In this document: positions 23,098-36,684 of the stretch, piece by piece | Layout: each line of letters begins with the position of its first letter | Numbering within the stretch: position 1 is the first letter of the stretch | Source of the DNA: Setophaga petechia | Taxonomy: Eukaryota > Chordata > Aves > Passeriformes > Parulidae | NCBI GenBank assembly: GCA_024362935.1 | Contig: JANCRA010000005.1 | Coordinates: 22,032,235-22,096,234, forward strand | Direction: 5' to 3' | DNA length: 64,000 bases | Program-made: the position numbers and the translations under genes | Notes under the pieces: generated by a model | Seen by the model: the letters and a program-made list of their open reading frames with translations, nothing else | The model's database searches: none | Told to the model about the DNA's origin: nothing

Positions 23098-25306
23098 CCT
23101 TGGGGTGGATACCTGTAAAAAGATCAGCAAATAGAAGTGATAGATCTCTAGCAGTTTCTGAATATGAACACTGATGCTGTACAATCAGTGCAAGAGTTTT
23201 GCAGAATCATTTCACTGAAATATTTACATTTTTTCTGCTGTGATTGCATGTTTAAGCTTTCCTTTCTGTATATTAGTGCTCGTTTTCCTGTTTAAGTTCC
23301 GTAGCTCTTGTTTGGTAACATGCATCAAATCCAAATGACAAGTTTGCATGTGTATACTCAATGAACAACACAAATCATTTATCCCTTGGGATATAGGACT
23401 TGAAAATGCAGATGGTCTTGATACAGTCTGATAAGAATGTAAACAGGAAAATATCTTTGTTGACTTATTTCTTAGTAATCAGTAATAATTAGTTATTGTC
23501 TAGAGATTCATTATATTATTTCATAAACCTTGCAACAAACAATAGTGAAATGAAATAAACTTTGATTTTCTTGGGATTGCAAAAGATAACATCAGATAAC
23601 TTCCTTAGAAAAACAACAAAACCTCAATTTTCCATTGTTTTTTTGGTCTACGTAAAGTTTAAAGGCAAAAATCAAGATAATGAAAAGCGTCACAGAATTT
23701 TATCTTGCCCCCCACTTCTATGGTTATGCAACCTGGATATGTAATTTTTTAAAATTTGCATACTTTAAATTATCACCCTGGTTAGAGGTCAGTATTAAAT
23801 CTGTTGTGTAGTTTTAGCTCTGAAATTATTTCCCTTTCTCACCACTTTTGGATCAATTATTTCCACGTTCTGTTTCCCCATTTCAGAGGAGGAAACAAAC
23901 CAAAATCTTTCCCTCTGTCACTGTTTCATTGGCTGTTTAGATTCCAGAGAGTCAGATCTATCTCTTGTAATGACTTAGCAATTTTTCCAGAATGTTTCAA
24001 TTTGTGGATTAATATTGGCAGGAAACTAATCTCTGTATTTGGCTTTAGCACACTGTTGTATAATGCTAATCCTTTCTCTGACTTCCAGAGTGAGGTAATC
24101 GCAAAGTTACTCTGAGGCTTGGCACACAGAGCTGTCCTCATGTCAAGGCAAATCAAACACAAAAATGATCCCAGGGAGAAAATGCAAAAGGATGTGAGCA
24201 TGGCTGAAAAAGTGAAAACATCCAAGGAATGTTCCTCTTTCAGCCCTTTTTGCAGAGCTGTGAATTTGCACTGTCACAGACTCTGCTGTTACTCCTTGTG
24301 GCCCTATCAAGCCTCTCTCCTCTTTCTTCCATGCTTGCTCTTCTGCCTTACCTCTGACTAGATCTATTTAGTGTTCATCCACCAGCCTAAAGCAGTCTTC
24401 AGACATGGTCAGTGTACTGTTATTACTGTGTGTCACACACTGATGGCACACATTAAGCATGAATGGCTTAACCATTTGGTCAGGTACAATGATGACTCAC
24501 TATTTTAAGGTTGTTGTTAATATTATTGGTTAATAATTTTTGTTTATTTTCAGAAATACCAGGGATGTGTTTTATTTTTCCATATAATGCAAGTAGCTCT
24601 TAGGCAATGTTTTTTAATGCATCTGTTAGTGTGCCTTAAAATAGGAGGGAAATTTGATTTCCCTTGGACAGTCAACTATTGAATGCAGACTAAAGCTATC
24701 TGAATATCTGTGGGGCTAAGAGGTGACTTTGAGTCAGGGCATGTGGGATTTCCTAAAGCTGGGATATAAGTTGATTGAAAAAAAGAGATCTTTTCTACTG
24801 CATGTATGTTGTGTGAACAGTTATGAAGTTCCCTGTGTTGTTGCTCTACAGCACAACTACCAGTGTCCAGAAACTGTGCAGTTGGCATTACAACTTAATT
24901 AAATATAAATTAGAATAATCTCTGTATATGTCCATTTTAATATGGGAATAATCAAATTAGCACCCTACTGGAAAAGCTTAACTAATACAGAAGAACAACA
25001 AGTGAAGTTACTGAAAGAAAAAGATACTACATGTTGTCATGTGGGATGATATTGATATATGGAACTGTGCTACTAATCTCTAAGAACTGCTCGTCTTGTA
25101 AAGCTGTGCTTTATACCTTGGTAGTGGTTGATCTCTTGATAGATGGAGTCAGCACAACTGACTGGTGCTTTAGAGGACCACTGCTTACCACTGCTGGCAG
25201 TTTGGGGATTTTAAAAAAAGGAGAGGATCTACCAACTAAAATGTCACAGGGGATGAAGATATCCTCACAAGAAGCAGTCTGATGTAAGGAAATGTACTCT
25301 AAGGGT

Positions 25307-25331
25307 GAAATCGCTGTGAGACAGCGATTTC
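25307..25331. repeat. 11-bp hairpin gaaatcgctgt / acagcgatttc
   Basis: The arms 25307-25317 and 25321-25331 are exactly complementary around loop gag. It contains two CpGs in AT-rich surroundings. Confidence 0.85.
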
Positions 25332-25721
25332 CCTCTTGATTGCCCTCTTCTGACAGTTCTTAGAGAAGACTGACCACGTCCTGGGGAGAAATTGTGGGAC
25401 TCACATAGAGAGACCTAGCATCCCCCAGCGGACTCTCCATCAGTCCCCAGCAAACAGGCTCCTATGAACCTGCCTGCTTCCCAGATGCTTCTGCTGACAG
25501 AACAGGGCACAGGAGTGCAAGTTCACACAGGGAAAAATGGAATTTACCTGCATACTGCCTAGTAATGACTACCAAACTGGGCTGTAGTTCATCATTGGCC
25601 AGCTAGAATCTGTAAGCTCAGCACCTGGGGATAATTACTAGGGTGGATTATCTATAAAAACACAAAATTACTTGGGTGGGTAAAGCACAAACTTATCCTC
25701 CTTCTGTAAAAAATTAATTTT

Positions 25722-25857
25722 AAAAAAGGAAGGAAAGGAAGGGAAGGAAGGGAAGGAAGGGAAGGAAGGGAAGGAAGGAAGGAAGGAAGGAAGGAGAAAA
25801 GAAAGAAAAGAAAAGAAAAGAGAAGAAAAAAGAACGGAAAAGAAAAGAGAAAAGAGA
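25722..25857 (+). repeat. Polypurine GGAA/GAAA microsatellite tract
   Basis: A 113-nt run of only A and G (25722-25834) is followed, after one C at 25835, by 22 more purines. The left half consists of GGAA/GGGAA units and the right half of GAAA/AAAAG units. Long polypurine mirror-like tracts can form triplex DNA and are length-unstable. The 86-codon minus frame through it is a translation of the repeat. Confidence 0.97.
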
Positions 25858-28800
25858 TCAGTGTACTATAGGCATTTCTTCCTAATCTTTTCAACATTTC
25901 TTTAGAACTCAAGTACAGGATTGAGGAAACAAATCTGAAAAAACCACCATCTTCAATCTTTAACCCAATCTACCATGGATTCTGTCCAACACACTTGTCC
26001 GTCTTATTTTTGCAGCTTTTTGAGTGGGAGTAATATTAATTCACCTCTGCAAAGTGCTTTGAATTCTTTAGATGGAAGAAGTGCTGTGTATGTTGAACCC
26101 TGAACCCAATTTTGGCAGGTAAGTGAAGAAATTGATTTTGAGCCTATATTTATTTGCAGTTTTAAATTGCAATAACTTCCTTAGAATTACTCCAAGTGCA
26201 CAAATTGGCAGCAGAATTCTTCCCATACGTTCCTATAGACCATTTTCTAGTCACTGAACTGCAGCAGGCAAGCTGACACCAGAATCTCGCTCTTTGTATC
26301 TTAAATTGTTTTCTAAAATCAATAAAATCAGCTTCACTTTTACAGGTTTTTTTTTTTAACAAACTGCTAAAATCTAACATTTTTATTCTTTTTTTTTTTA
26401 ATATGCAGTGCAGAAATTTAACCATGCTACAGTAGAGTGCAGTGGGGTCAAGTTCTACTCTCTATTATTTTAATAGTTAGTTAATATAAATTAGGTGGTT
26501 CAGAACTCCTTCTTTAGTTTTATCTTTTTGATCTGTTGCAGTACAGGTGTGAAACATATTTATTTCATTTTGCAATAGCTGAGTTTTTTGTAATGGCTGC
26601 TACAAGAAGTATTGAATTTTTATCTTTTAATAAATAATATTTATAGATTTAGAAAAAAATCATTAGATATGAATTATAGCTACTGTAATAATTATAAATA
26701 CATTAACAACAAATGGTCAAGCCAAATTAGAAAAGCTCTATTAAAAATTAAATAAAAAGATCTATTGAGTAAACAGATGTCTCTTCACAGCAGACATATC
26801 CCCACAGTTATTGACTGAAGCTTCTAAGTATTAGGAAATGACCAACCATGACAAAATAGTACTAAAATAATGCTCCCTAAAATACAACTTGCAATGTCTT
26901 CTTGACTGGGCACGATCAGGAGGGTAATTAACAGATTTGTGTATAATATTCACCGAAATCCACTAGCTTCTATATGGAGGTATAAATTATGTGCTTAGAA
27001 ATAATTGAAGAGTTCACAGAGCAAAAATTTAAAAGAAGAGCTCTCATCTGAGATGACTGTACTTTAAAGGTGACCATCTCTCTGTTGAGGTCCTTTTTTT
27101 ACCTTCTTCAGATAAAAGGTTCAAGACAACAGTAGAGAAGAAAATTGCAGCAAATGGACTATGAACTTTAGCAAGGTAGAGTCCTCAATTCCAATTTGAT
27201 CCAACTCAAATAGAGTGGGGATTGTGTAAAATCTGGTAGGCTTGGGCCCCCAACTGCTATTAGCTTGTTACAAGAACTTATTCAGCAAATAAGTATATGA
27301 CATAAAATGTATAATCCTACAGTGTCAATGCCCACGTACAAAAAGTACTAAAAGAAGATTATACTTCAATTATTATGCTACTTTGCTTTTACAGAGGGCT
27401 AAATCTGATGCTTTAGATCTAACAGCAGGGCTAACTTCCAGGCTAAACCAGAGCTAGTTTAAGGAATTGAAATGGCTCCAGTTCTTGATTTAAAACAGGT
27501 TTTTACGCTCAGTGATCTCTGGCAGTAAACACACATATTTTTCTTTTCAAGATGGTTTATGATCAGTGATTTTAGTTCACTCCACATTACTCTACCACAT
27601 GTCCCGAACTGCTTGGGACAATCCCAGATTAGGAAGTACATTCATAGGTCTCACACAAAGACTACTTTATACAGAAATAACAAAATGTCCTAACATCTGT
27701 TCAGAGCCCATTTAGTAATAAGCTCATATACCTTGACACTTTCAAAAAGGTCTTCCTAGAAATTACCATTATCTCTGAGAGACAAAGCAGCCAGGTGGGG
27801 TTTGCACATGCACTTTCTTTAAATCTTACTATCACTGATGTTGTTGCAGAGGCCACCAAAATCTGTCCTTGCTTCCAAGGTGGAACACCTTAGCTCAAAC
27901 TGAATGGCCCAGTTGTGTGGCAGGTCAGAAATACACAAGGGCAGTGGTGAACACTCCCTGTCTACCTATGAGTCACAGAAAATCATCATATCTTGCCACA
28001 TAGGGAAGAGAGAGCCATGACCAAGGGAAAAGAAAGCCCATGGAGACGTTTCCATTCTGTAGTCTCTCTACTGGTAGTCTCTTGAGAGACCATTATTCTT
28101 CCAAGAAAGAAGCCATCTGGGGATGGTATGAGCTATTGCCCTTTGACATTTACAGTTTCTATTTCAGGCCAGAAGCAAGTTTCATGCACTCAAAAGTTCA
28201 AGTCTCTTTTTTTCTCAGTGATGACAATCACTTTTATAAAATGTCACTTATCCCTATAAACTTGCTGCTCTGACTGTTTCACAGACCCATAATATCAAAT
28301 CCTCATCAGAATGATGCCTGTTAGGCACTCAGATGACTACCATTCAAAAATTGGCTTATCTGGACAGTAACAGACTACTCTCTGATGTGGGTTCTTGCTT
28401 TTTAATACTGGATTGATAAAGTTTATTGCAGTTTTAGTGCTCATTCCCTTTCCACAGATACCCTGATTTAATGTGAGGCAATTGATTTATTGCAAGGCAC
28501 AATGTGAATACTTGTTTTCACCTCCTTCCTTTACCCACATCCCATTCCCATGTGTTCTGGTTGGAAAGTTCTGCAGCATGCAAGTGCCATCATCATCAAC
28601 ACCTATATTATTCAACCATTTTGTAAGGGTACCTTTACACAGAGTGCTGCAGCCAACGTTTACAGTTTGAGCAACCCAAGAGGTCAGATCAATGCTATTT
28701 TGGCATACATGCATGACTTACAGTGATAGTTTTCATTGTAGTAGAGATACACTGTTATAAACAAGAGATGCAAAAATCCAGCAGTGTTTGGAGTGCTTAA

Positions 28801-31479
28801 CAGTCAGAATGGTCTTAATTTTTAAGGCAACTTTTTGACGAAAGAGACCACACTGGGAGTAAAAGTAATAAAACTTCCCACAAAATCATTCATTAAAACA
28901 ACAATTGAAATGTACATATTAAGTGACACAATTGACATACATCTGGGTATTTAAAATCTATTTATATTCTAGTAAGAAAAATGCTGGTTGCTGCTGCCTG
29001 GCCTGATGCAGATTAGAGTACTGGTGCCGCATCACTTAATGTTGTGTGGTAACTCTTATGTTCCATCTGAAAACATGTTAGAGATAAAAAAGAAATAATA
29101 ACAGGAAAGAGAAATTACAGGGTATAATGCACAGAAGAGAGATGTTTTCAGCTGAGATTTGAAATCAGATTGAGAGTCAATGAGGTAGAGAGATAAAGAA
29201 AGGCTGTTCCAGATGGTGGGAGCTGCAGAGCAGAAGGCTGTCTAACCACCAATTAATTGAATGGAACCCACCCACCAGTTTCCCATCCTGACTCTTTTCC
29301 TGAACCATGTTAGACTCAAACCTTGTGGTGTGAAACCACAAGAACTTGATGTGAAAAATTCCATGCTCTTGGCACACTGTGGTGGGAACGTCCATGTACA
29401 GATCCGTCTGCAGCAAGGCCCTGCATTCAGACAAAACCTTTCTCTCCCAAATATCACAGTTCAGTCCAACAAATGATCCTACAGGAGCCTGTCCCTGCCC
29501 AGTGGTGGACACCTCCATCCCCAAACAGCCTCACACATCTTGGGAGCTGCTGCTCATCCCCAAGAGAGCAGGCTCATACCAAAGGATGGACGCTGCTCTC
29601 TGGGCAGAGCGCACCATCCAGGGGGAGGATTTGGTGGGTGTGCAGTACTCCTGCACAGTATCTTTGTTGTGAGGCCACAGCGTGTCCACAGCACCTTATG
29701 GTATGGCTAGTTCACTCTTTTACACAAGCAGAGGCACCCATGAGATGCAGAGTGCTAATACCAATATAAAGTAGCTCAGCACTCTGTCGGAATCTAAAGG
29801 AAATTTTTCCCATCCAGGGCTGGGTTCACACACATCAGACTAATATTCTTCTTCACAGAACTCCTGTACATCTGAAGTTTAATGTAACATAAAACGACCA
29901 CTGTGACAATTACCCTTGCACAGTGGAATTCACCAAAGCGAATGTAAATATTAATCACATGGTGTATATACTGTAACAAGAGAAAGCCTGCATCAAACAG
30001 TATTCCTAAGCACATCCCACCAAACAAGGATAAATCCTGGCCACTAAACCAACAGTTCCTCTAACAGCATCAACAATTCACCCAGAGGAGCATAGCTTTG
30101 CCCTGTGCTATATAGCCCATCAGAACCAAACTATTTCACAGAAGTGCAGGTTCAGAAGCAATGGTTGGCTCAGCCTGATGCCTCTTTGTACAGAGGAGCT
30201 TTTACTGATCTTACAGCACAAGGGGAGGAGAAGCAGTTTTTCTGACATTTGGATTTCAAGCAGCACAGGGCTTTCTAGGTAAAAAGTAAAGCCTTCATTT
30301 TCACAGGTAAACCTACAGGTACCCCTTACAGGTCAGTGGTCAGTTTTCAGGAAGAAGGATCCCTGAACCATCAGAATATTGTGTTCTCCTTCAGCTTCAG
30401 TTTCTGGATAATTTCCCCTCTAAGTCTGGAAGATGTGATTTTTCAGTATCTGATTCTGAAGAAAGCATAATTTAAAAGTCTGTGTGTAAGCAATCAAAAA
30501 CTTCTGTCTGGATGTAAGTGACAGGTATAAGCTGATGTAGTTATGACTACTTCCTTACTTGATAACAGTTAAAAGTTCTGGGATGTATTTCCACTGAACA
30601 AGAAAAAATCAGCTATGCAAGGAGCTAAATCCATGATCTTCAAGTTATTTTGGGGTAAACCGAATAATGCATGAGTGACTCATCTCCCAAACATGGTAAT
30701 TGTAGATTTACAATATTATTTGATTTTATTCCTTTGCATAATTCTACTAATCACAAATCTGAAAAGCTAGATAGAAACTATTAAAGAAGTGATGACAAAA
30801 ATGCCATGTTCGACTTCCATTTATTTTATCATTAAAAAGATTTACAGCCTGTTCTGATATCAGATTATAAAAATTAGGGCCCCTCCATAAATTAAGAGGA
30901 CTTGCTCTTGCTGAGCTATAATAAGGGAGCTAATATGTCAGATCTGAAAGGTCTGAGAAGCAGAAAAACAAGCAATAATGAAAAGTGAGATCTTAAAAGC
31001 ATGTAGAGATTTTGAAAGTGGACTTTTGTAGAATGCAATGAAATATTAGTAGGAAAAGGTAACTTGCCAAAATAACTACACTAATCCTCCTCTCATAATA
31101 GCCTTCATGGCAGAATCAGTAATAGCCTTTTTTTTTTCATTTAACAGGCTCTGATATAATGACATTGAATTCCATGCAAATATTCTACTTCTTTAGGAAT
31201 AATTTATTGTGGCTTTCCTGGAAAATTTTAGTTGGATCTTAAAAGGTTTTATGGCCTCAATTATAGCACTTTTACTCCTAATAATCAATATTGATTTTAC
31301 CCTATCATTCTTTTTAAAGTTTCTGTTGGTTTACATAGAATCCAAACCTTGGATAAAGTTGTATTTTCATTCTAAAATCATATTGTTTTATGTAATTGTT
31401 CCACCCCTTCAATAGTTTCTTCTGCTATATCACTAAAAATACAGACCAAATCTTAGTTTCTTTGTTAGTAGGAAGCAAG
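25858..31479. other. AT-rich non-coding stretch, no gene seen
   Basis: No coding region is supported. The mutually overlapping frames at 29177-29769 on both strands lack domains. The segment at about 29100-29235 (GAGATTTGAAATCAGATTG, then GGCTGTTCCAGATGG) has the feel of an old interspersed repeat but I cannot name it. T-rich runs lie at about 26347 and 26389. Confidence 0.55.
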
Positions 31480-32110
31480 TGTAGTGTAAGGCAGTGGAAG
31501 GGAGAGCGCTGATTGCCAGCACTGCTCAGTGCTCTGCAGCTGTGCTCACCCCTCTGTGGATTTGCCCTGTACCTGAGCCTGTTCCTCACCTGAAGTTGCT
31601 GCCTACACTCCTGTTGTAATGCCCTGGAAAGAAATCCCAGGAAACATCACACACTGATCTCCGTGGAGCCCTCACTACACACTCCTCCTGGGAAACAGAG
31701 CCTTTGGAATCAGCTCTGTGCATACAGGCAGATGTAAGGGACCTGTGTGTCCCAGCTGCTTCCCTGCTCAAGCAGGCTTTTCCAGCTGAGCAGCTCTCTG
31801 GAGCTGTGACTCTGCTGCCTCTGAACTGACTTCTCCAGCCACAACCCACCCTGTTACCATCTCTGGCAGTCCATATCACTTCAGTGTTGGCGCTACAGCG
31901 CGTGAAGTCTGAGGCACAGACTGTGCCCTCTCTTCAGAAGTGCTGCCCCTACCCAGGCTTCTCTTGTGACGGAGAGCAATGAGGTCCTGTCACACGAGGC
32001 GTCCCAGCATTTGCTGGAGCTGGAAACTGTGGGAAGGCTGTGATTCAGGCAGCTGCCTCTTTTCAGTCCCATGGGGCATAACTTCCTTGTTCTCTCCATT
32101 GAGCAAAACA
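31480..32110. other. GC-raised segment of unknown origin
   Basis: GC content is visibly higher than in the flanks, rich in CTG/CAG words but with few CpGs. Minus frames at 31586-31879 and 31893-32111 cover it without recognisable domains. It may be a decayed interspersed element, a methylated CpG-depleted island or an old exon-rich segment. Confidence 0.45.
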
Positions 32111-34278
32111 ATGAGGAATGGAGGCTCTTTGATTCGTTAGCCCCATGTTTTATTCAGCTTTTGACAGATCAAATCTAACTTTTTTCCCTGGAGAAGGGAA
32201 TGGTTAAGTGATATCCTTGAAGGCTCTGTCTACAGTGGGAATATTAATTTCTATTTTACTTGGAGTATCTCCATTTTCCACTCAAAGTATAAGGCTCATT
32301 TTGTCCTTACCTTTTCTGACATAATTAAATGGCAACAAACATATATGGACATAGTTTAAGTATTGACTTGCTTTTTCAACAAAGAAGAATATGGAACAAA
32401 CATGACAAGCATTCTATTAAAGAAATGGTATACAGAAAATTTCTGTGACTGTTTTTATTGACATACACCTGCTTTGTAGGGGCTTCTACTGTGTCCTTCT
32501 GCTCCCTTACACTGGGTTTATTTCAGCATCTTTGAAAATGAAAAGATCCCCTTTTGTTTCAGAATTAGTATTTGACTGATGAAAAGAATGAACCCCAGGG
32601 GCTGTCTTTTCCAATCAGGCACTGTACAAGCACTTGAGCTGACTATGTTCTGCAGAACATTGAAAACATGGCATGCCCAGGAAATGTTTGCCATCACATT
32701 AGTGATGCTGTAATGGGCACCACAAATCACCTGGACATTAATAGAATGAAATCACTTACTGCCTCTGAGAGCAGCTTTATTCTCAGTTGGTGTCCTGAAA
32801 GCACCATGTGTGCAGTCTAGAGTTTCTATTACAAAGGAAAAAATTTCAAATATCATAAAAGACCTGTTTAACTTGCTACTTTTGGGGTTTATTTAAATAT
32901 CCCCTGATTGTTTCTGATGGCAATCCCTTAAGCACAACTAGTGTTGGGGAAAAAAATATTTAAAAAAATAATAAGTTGTCTTACAAACTTTTAGTGATCT
33001 CTGATTTTCCTAAAAGCTGTAGCAGGACAGGACACACATGACTTCTAATGAGTGCCCTTGCTCTCACCTAACTGCAATAACGCATCAAACATGGTTCTTT
33101 ATCCTGTTATTGCTGGTTTGTAATTTGATCATCAGACAGATTTGAATTCTCCCCAAGCTGTTCCAACGTGTCTGTAACAGAAGCAGAGGTACCTACATGC
33201 ACTTCCCATTTTGTTGAGAAAATAGAGCAGCTTCAATGATCACAGCCCTTGTGAAGCAGACAGCAGTGGTTAAATTAAATGCTGTGATCAAAGAAATGGG
33301 CTGTTAAAAATACCTGATTTCCTATTGGGGAAGACTTTTAATTGTGCTTCTGGTGCCTAGAAAACGTTGAACTTTTTATGAGATAATTCAGGTAACAGTC
33401 CATTAGAAAGTGTATTTGATTGAGCCTGAGGAAGTCTGGGAGAGGAGAGAGCCCTCCTGTGTGAGCAGCGGCTGCCCCCTGCCCTGCCAGGGCAGCAGAG
33501 CCAGCAGCACACTCCCCAACACACACAGCCTGCATGGCTGCACTCTGGAACACATCCAGGGCTGAGCTCCAGGACTGAAACCCCACTCTGCTTTCCTTGC
33601 TACAGGAGCAGAATCCTCTGCAGCTAAACTCACGACATCTCAGGATATCATGGCAGGACTGTCCATTAAAAAAATTTAAAAATCTGGCATCTCAGGGTTA
33701 TCCTTCTGCTTTTAACTTATTTCCCTTTGTATTACTAGAATGTTTGTTATACCACATTCAAGAAAGCACGTAGTTTCTTTAGTGCTGTTCTAGCAATCAA
33801 ACTGATAGCTGTAAACCAGATAAATAGGAGCTGTACGCCACTGTTTCTGCTGGCCCATTTTTCATTTTTTGAAATAAACCCCCCAGAGTCTTTTTGCAGA
33901 ATAAATTGAAGATAAAAAAGTAATCTTTTGATATGGATAGTTTGGACATGTCAGATTTGTGAAGCATTTTCTTCAGCTAGCTTAACACTGTCTTTTGAAA
34001 GACTTATAAGGCAAAGCACATCTGTCAGAATTTTTTAGAGTTGTTGTGTAGGGCAAAATTAAGTGTCTCTATTAAAAGCAGAGGATCTAGAAACTAGATT
34101 CTACTCTACTTGTTAGTGCCAAGGAGCATTTCACTTTACAAGTCTTCCTTTCTGAAATCAGTGAAATTACTTGGGAATGGGCAATAATACTCAGTATGAG
34201 GAAGCATGCCTAAATCTGGGCTTAGCTCTGCTGGGTTTGGCAGTGAAGCTGCCCTTACAATCTAGGATGCAGCAAATC
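32111..34278. other. Non-coding stretch, no gene seen
   Basis: Mostly AT-rich, with a GC-raised part at 33420-33660. It includes a separated inverted repeat tgatcacagc (33237-33246) / gctgtgatca (33281-33290) with 34 nt between. Confidence 0.55.
33471..33482 (-). promoter_or_regulatory. CTCF-like half motif
   Basis: The minus strand reads GCAGGGGGCAGC, matching the right part of the CTCF consensus (YAGRKGGCRS); the left CCA is absent. It lies in a GC-raised segment. Confidence 0.25.
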
Positions 34279-34324
34279 AGGAACAGAGCAATCTAGGAAC
34301 AGAGCAGCTTCTTGCTCTGTTCCT
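34279..34324. repeat. Duplicated arm plus 12-bp hairpin
   Basis: aggaacagagca occurs at 34279-34290 and again at 34295-34306, and its exact reverse complement tgctctgttcct is at 34313-34324. The second copy forms a 12-bp stem with a 6-nt loop; the first can form an alternative stem. Confidence 0.9.
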
Positions 34325-36455
34325 CTTTTTCCAAATAGGAAAGAAGAATAAAATAATCCTGCACAGAGATGAGCAGCAGGTGCACTGGTTACTGGGGACC
34401 CGTTTATTTTAACCAGTTATTTTGCTTCTTTAAGGTATACTCTGAGAAGTTTTGGCTGAGACAGTACTAATAAAAAAATCTGGTTTCCTTTCTCATCCCT
34501 AATTCCTCTGCAAAGCTAATGACTGAATATATTTTTTTCTGTATGGTTGTAAGCAAAATATCAAGTTTAAGCATTTTTACACACAGTTTTTACACACTTC
34601 GAATTCATGGTAAGCTACAGAAACTTAATTACTTTCTGCTATTGGAAAGTTGGTCATATCTGGATCTAAAATAATAGAACTGAGATTGTTAAAGTTAATA
34701 ATTCTCAGTATTGTATGAGATTTTTATTTGCCATATAGGTCTTCAACAGTTCAGACAAATATGTGGCATCATTTCACTGCTGATGAGCTGCTCATCCTCT
34801 TCCTGTCTGTACAGCCACTAACCCATGACCAGCTTCAGGCAAGTGAGTCCTTTCTCAGCCTTGTCTGTGGTTATAGTTGAAATTATTTTACACAGAAAAA
34901 TGATAACATTAATGCAGGTATATGTGCCCTTCATCAAGACTCTGCTATTCAGCTGCTGTGACTCAGGGGTAATGCCATCAGTGTGATAGGAAGCACCAAG
35001 CAGAACAGGGCTATGACTAGAGCTTTTAAAAGCCCTAGTTAATAACATGGACAGTAACCATGAACAATTCTGCTCTGTGGTGTAACAATGACCTCACAGG
35101 AAATAAAGAAGGCAACTAGTCAAAGAAAAGAAGAAAGAGTAGGATTCCTGATCTTTCTGAAATTTATATCAAGGACATACCACCAATGACTTCTGATACT
35201 CATCTGCATGTATGTAGATTTAGACTCTTACATTGTTCCAGTAAAGAAGGAGGAAACACCAGAGTCAGAGACCTGTACCTGCTGATAATCTATAACACTA
35301 TGGAGTGGATGTAGTCAAACTGTCACACCATAAGAAAACCAAAGTTAGATTGAAATTATAAATGGCCAGCCTGTATTTGAGGCTTGTGTGTAGGAACATC
35401 CCCACTTGCCATTTGGTTAGAGCTGAACACTTCAGGTAAGACATGGGATAATGGATGGGATTAGGATGAATCAGGATTTTGCTTCCAGCTTCACCCAACC
35501 TGTAGGAAGTTGATCTGGCAATGGAAGATGACTGATTTAGTAGGAAAAGGTGGTCTTAGAGAAAGGGAAAGAAATCTGGATACTGGTTTTGGTTGAAAGC
35601 AGTGAAAAAGGCTTTAGCTGTGCCTGTATATTCCCATATAAAGACATTTGTGCAAAAATTAATGGAACTATAAGAGAAATTACCCTGCATCTTATGGAGC
35701 CTTGTAAAAATGTTTCTACCTCAACTGGATGAAAGCCATCATTTTCAGCTTCATTTTCTCTCTGAACATCAGATTGAGGATTTCGCGGCAATGTCCTGTG
35801 AAAGGAATTTCCCTTCACTCAAAAAAATCAGCTAAAATGTCTCCTGAAAAATATATTGAGTGAACCCAGTAATGATTTTCATTTGCTGATGTTCACCCAG
35901 TAAAGAAAGGAAGCGGCACCCTTCCTTTCAAAGGAAATGAACTCTGTTCTCAGTATGGGGGGGTATTGGGAAAGCTAATTACTTTTTCCATGCCAGGAGA
36001 GAAATGACATGAAAGAAATGTGAATTCTGGTGACCCTGCAACCTCTGCAGAAACATGACCTTGTCCTGTTATGAACCACTCTGTGGTGGGGTGCATGCAC
36101 AGCACAGGGGCACGGGCTCAGAGGCAGAGAGAGAGAAGTACAGCTCAGGAACCTGAGAAAACTGCACAGGGGAAGGGATGTGACATGAAGTAATCCACAT
36201 CACCTTAAGGCCATGCTTCCTTGAGCCAGAAAGTCACTAACTGAGCCTGAAATAAATTTGATTTTTGTGAAGTTTTGTTGTGGCTTAACTATTGTAAAAT
36301 ACCCTTTTCCAAAGTGGTACTTAAAACAAATTGTACAATAAAAATGTAAAAAGCACAGTTGTTCTTGTTCCTTTGGCTCTGAAACATTATTTCCATCTTT
36401 TAACCACCTTTGAGAACCTTCTAGTGCCCTACCACTGGCAACTGTCATTTGTAAA
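34325..36455. other. AT-rich non-coding stretch, no gene seen
   Basis: Short frames on both strands (for example 35537-35818 minus and 35550-35732 plus) overlap each other and show no domain. No transposon is recognised. Confidence 0.6.
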
Positions 36456-36492
36456 TTGATTTTCCCCCCCGATGCTTGGCTTTTTGTTCCAG

Positions 36493-36684
36493 CTCCAGCC
36501 CTCTCCAACTGGTCCCAATGGCACTTTTGTACCTGTAATTTACTGCCAGGCCTGGGAACAGAGCTCGCAATGCCCACTCTCCACCCAGTGCTCTCAGAGT
36601 GGTGCCTCACCCTGTTCCTACCCTGCTGGCACCACTGGCACACCGGTGCTCCTGCAGGGATTGGAGTGGAGTGCAGCTTCCCGT
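36493..36684 (+). other. Exon-like open segment, unproven
   Basis: A pyrimidine-rich acceptor-like sequence (GGCTTTTTGTTCCAG, ending at 36492) is followed by an open frame to the stop near 36729, in a locally GC-raised segment. A GTGAGC donor-like site starts near 36685. The translation begins LQPSPTGPNGTFVPVIYC and is rich in S, T, P, G and C; I recognise no domain. A second plus frame and a 165-codon minus frame overlap it, so openness alone is weak evidence. Confidence 0.2.

Larger units (their letters stand above)
20931..25721. other. AT-rich non-coding stretch, no gene seen
   Basis: No coding region is supported. The 173-codon minus frame at 22335-22856 has no domain and an unremarkable composition. 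The stretch includes G-rich GGGAAGGGGGGAAGGGGG at 21519-21536, a CA-rich run at 23058-23097 and an 11-bp hairpin at 25307-25331. Confidence 0.6.

Noticed and set aside
25652..25912. Minus frame with LPSLPSLP and phenylalanine-rich repeats
   Set aside because: It is a direct translation of the GGAA/GAAA microsatellite.
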